From Chitinophagaceae bacterium (lineage in GTDB: Bacteria > Bacteroidota > Bacteroidia > Chitinophagales > Chitinophagaceae): a DNA stretch of 8,900 bases. The notes below the pieces were generated by a model. The model saw only the letters and a list, made by a program, of their open reading frames with translations, had not been told where the DNA came from and searched no databases. Location of the stretch: the NCBI GenBank assembly GCA_947463105.1, contig CANHSD010000120.1, forward strand, positions 1 to 8,900. The letters are read 5' to 3'. The translations under genes and the position numbers were made by a program. Position 1 is the stretch's first letter; each line of letters starts with the position of its first letter. Below, in pieces: positions 6,473 through 8,900 of the stretch.

Positions 6473-8900
6473 AGAGACGGTTTACCATGATTGCCCTTTT
6501 TGGGATGGTCCTTTTTGCAGAAGGGCAAAGGCGATACGCAGCAGCATCAGTTCTATCCACCGGTCAGTGGACCAAGGTCTCGGTTGACCACCAGGGGGTT
6601 TACAAGGTTTCGGCTTCTTTATTAAAGAATGCAGGCCTGACAAGCGCTATTCCATCGGTCAATATCAGGATTTTCGGTACGGGGGGTGGCGTTTTGCCCG
6701 AATCCAATCAAGCAGCAATTGCCGATGACCTGCCTGAGGTTGCCATTGAAATGAATGATGGGGGGGATGGTGTATTCGATGGGAATGACTTTTTTTTATT
6801 TTACGCTCCCGGACCAGACCAGTGGATTGTTAATCCGACAACAAGGGAATTTGGGTTTCGGAAAAATCCTTACAGCGACCAATCCATTTATTATATCAAT
6901 ATTGGAAACACCCCGGGGAAGCGTGTCGCAGAAATACCTGTGGTGTTGAATCCCAGCACAGTAGTTGTTGAATTTGATGAACATTACCGCCATGAGTTAG
7001 ACAGCATCAACTTCCTCAGAAGTGGCAAAGAATGGTATGGAGAACCATTCGGAACACAAGCGGGGAAGCTTTCTTCAAGGGATTTCAACCTAAATTTTTC
7101 AGGTGCAATAGTGGGTACTGATTTTACCCTTCACAGCGAAGTGGTTGGCAGAAGCTTTGAACAACCCAACAGGATGCAGGTGCTGCTGAATGGACAGCCC
7201 CTCTTTGAGCATTCAACCCCTCCTTTGGTTGGAACCTTATTGGAGCCTGCTGCCAACATGAGCAGAAAATCAGTGAAGGCCAAGTTGACTGGGAATGGTC
7301 TTGTAGTAGGGTATAGGTTGACTGGTGGATCAGCCAGTGCAGAAGCCTGGCTCAATTGGTTTGAACTCCATTTTAGGCGAACGCTTGATCTACAAGGCCT
7401 TAAGCAGTTGGCCTTCAGGGACCTGAAATCTGTGGCTGCATCCGGCACTGCCAGTTTTTCCATTCGCAATGGAACAGGCTTTGCTGTTTGGGTTGTCTCC
7501 AATCCATTGCTTCCTGGTAAATTGAAAACAAGCCTAACGGGCACTGAACTCCGTTTTGCCAACGAAACATCCAAACTGCACGAATACATTGCCTTCAATC
7601 CTGCTGAGCTTGAAGCTCCAGTTTTGGTTGGCGCAGTCCCCAATCAAAATCTTCATGCGGTTGGCCAACCGAACATGGTCATTGTGGCAGACAAGTCTAT
7701 GGCAGCAGAAGCAAAACGACTGGCTGATTTCCATGCACAAAAAGATGGCCTTACCGCTTTTGTAGTAGAACCTGAACAGCTGTATAATGAATTTTCATCC
7801 GGAACCCCAGACCCCACGGCCATCCGCAATTTCATGAAAATGTTGTACGACCGGGCTGGTACTAATCCTGCTGCTAAACCAAAATATTTGTTGCTTTTTG
7901 GCAGTGCATCCTATGTATACAAAGAAAAGACTGCAGTCAAGAAAAACCTTGTACCATCCTACCAAACTGAGTCATCTTTAGACCCATTGACCAGCTATGT
8001 GACAGACGACTATTTTGGATACCTTGATGACGATGACGACATCAACCAGAACCTCCCTGCACCATTGCTGGATCTTGGCATTGGCCGAATTCCTGCAAGA
8101 ACAATTTTGCAGGCCAGGCAAGCCGTCGATAAAATAATCCAGTACCATGGCAAGGCTTCTTTGGGGCCCTGGAGAAATGACATCACATTGGTGGCAGATG
8201 ATGAAGATTATAACATTCACCTGAATGACGCAGAGTACCATGCTTCATTGATTGCAAAAGAATCACCTGTCTGGAACCTGAAGAAAATATACCTGGATGC
8301 ATTTAAGCAGGAAAGTGGTGCCGGAGGCAGCCGTTACCCTGAGGTAAATGCAACCATTTCAAGCGTCATCAATGAGGGCACTCTCATTTGGAACTACAGT
8401 GGACACGGAAGCAGCAGCAGGCTTGCCCAGGAAGCTATTTTGGACAAGGAAATGCTGGGCTCCTGGGAAAATGCCACAAGGCTTCCGCTGCTAATTACTG
8501 CCACCTGTGATTTTGCCCCATTTGATGATCCGTCACAGTTTTCAATTGGAGAGGATTTATTTGTGGGCAGGAGCAATGGTGCCATAGCCCTGATGACGAC
8601 CACAAGGTTGGTTTTTGCATCCAGCAACCGCATCATCAACAATCATTTTTTCAAATATCTCCTGAAAAGGGACAACGCCAGTAAATACCCCAGGCTCGGA
8701 AGCGCATTGATGGATTCAAAGAATTTTACGGTTGTCAACTCCGGTGATTATATCAATGCAAGAAAGTTCACCATGCTGGGCGACCCTGCCATGAAATTGG
8801 CCATGCCGGAATATTCGGTCAGGTCGACAACCATCAATGGAAGGCTCATTGCCAAGGGGTCCGATACGCTTCGCTCCCTCAACCGATACACCATTGAGGG
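6469..8900 (+). CDS. porU: Type IX secretion system C25-family signal peptidase PorU (3' end missing)
   Basis: The frame is open from the ATG at 6469 to the window edge: 810 residues plus two bases, compared with about 1100-1300 for the family. Residues 1-18 are a signal peptide (KRR, hydrophobic run, cleavage near AEG/Q). A gingipain-prodomain-like N-terminal region begins with QWTKVSVDHQGVYKVS (33-48). The peptidase C25 domain runs from about 402 (NMVIVAD) to about 735. The catalytic His646 is in WNYSGHGS and the nucleophile Cys680 in TATCDFAP, close to the Cys690 known for Porphyromonas gingivalis PorU; TDDYFGYLDDDDD and LGIGRIPAR are also typical. PorU sits on the outer-membrane surface with PorV, cuts the C-terminal sorting signal from type IX cargo and helps attach it. 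An uncharacterised C25 peptidase is the alternative, but the neighbouring gldJ favours PorU. An alternative ATG at 6487 would remove the basic start of the signal peptide. Homopolymer runs of 6 G, 7 G and 8 T lie between 6681 and 6797. Confidence 0.93.
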   Translation, partial: MKRRFTMIALFGMVLFAEGQRRYAAASVLSTGQWTKVSVDHQGVYKVSASLLKNAGLTSAIPSVNIRIFGTGGGVLPESNQAAIADDLPEVAIEMNDGGDGVFDGNDFFLFYAPGPDQWIVNPTTREFGFRKNPYSDQSIYYINIGNTPGKRVAEIPVVLNPSTVVVEFDEHYRHELDSINFLRSGKEWYGEPFGTQAGKLSSRDFNLNFSGAIVGTDFTLHSEVVGRSFEQPNRMQVLLNGQPLFEHSTPPLVGTLLEPAANMSRKSVKAKLTGNGLVVGYRLTGGSASAEAWLNWFELHFRRTLDLQGLKQLAFRDLKSVAASGTASFSIRNGTGFAVWVVSNPLLPGKLKTSLTGTELRFANETSKLHEYIAFNPAELEAPVLVGAVPNQNLHAVGQPNMVIVADKSMAAEAKRLADFHAQKDGLTAFVVEPEQLYNEFSSGTPDPTAIRNFMKMLYDRAGTNPAAKPKYLLLFGSASYVYKEKTAVKKNLVPSYQTESSLDPLTSYVTDDYFGYLDDDDDINQNLPAPLLDLGIGRIPARTILQARQAVDKIIQYHGKASLGPWRNDITLVADDEDYNIHLNDAEYHASLIAKESPVWNLKKIYLDAFKQESGAGGSRYPEVNATISSVINEGTLIWNYSGHGSSSRLAQEAILDKEMLGSWENATRLPLLITATCDFAPFDDPSQFSIGEDLFVGRSNGAIALMTTTRLVFASSNRIINNHFFKYLLKRDNASKYPRLGSALMDSKNFTVVNSGDYINARKFTMLGDPAMKLAMPEYSVRSTTINGRLIAKGSDTLRSLNRYTIE

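Noticed and set aside
7131..7643. A 170-codon open frame on the minus strand inside porU
   Set aside because: It lies wholly antisense to a confident, continuous PorU frame, has a low-complexity Ser/Leu/Pro composition, and shows no recognisable domain, promoter or ribosome site.

Overview
The window looks like chromosomal DNA of a member of the Bacteroidota, probably of the Chitinophagaceae or a related family. The signs are two type IX secretion / gliding genes (gldJ and porU), a DUF4369-thioredoxin protein, a DUF983 protein, several upstream sites matching the Bacteroidota sigma factor pattern TAnnTTTG, and weak or absent Shine-Dalgarno sequences. The family-level placement is inference. 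I see no mobile element, tRNA, rRNA or CRISPR array. All intergenic gaps are short (about 40 to 165 bases).

Layout, left to right. Positions 2-373 (+) hold the C-terminal half of a KduD-type short-chain dehydrogenase of uronate catabolism. It converges on class II fructose-bisphosphate aldolase (511-1578, -), with a symmetric terminator hairpin between them that can serve both strands. Next come a secreted DUF4369/TlpA-like thioredoxin (1728-2867, -) with its own terminator, a DUF983 zinc-ribbon membrane protein (2907-3326, -), MurF of peptidoglycan synthesis (3388-4674, -) and the FGE-fold lipoprotein GldJ (4759-6303, -), also with a terminator. From 6469 the strand flips, and PorU, the type IX secretion C25-family peptidase, runs off the right edge with about 810 residues visible and both catalytic residues present.

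How the genes fit together. gldJ and porU are divergent from a 165-base shared region. Each has a well-placed -7 element, and the gldJ leader contains an imperfect hairpin. GldJ is known as an outer-membrane lipoprotein of gliding and type IX secretion, and PorU removes the C-terminal sorting signal of secreted cargo at the cell surface. MurF, DUF983 and the thioredoxin follow on the same strand and are housekeeping or envelope functions; the aldolase is glycolytic.

I do not find a wholly new system. The points most worth a second look are: a murF promoter placed so that its transcript would be nearly leaderless; a three-codon mini-ORF whose stop overlaps the porU start; a cluster of homopolymer runs early in porU; repeated AGGTTG motifs with small hairpins in the aldolase 3' region; and loss of both copper-binding cysteines in the FGE-like GldJ.
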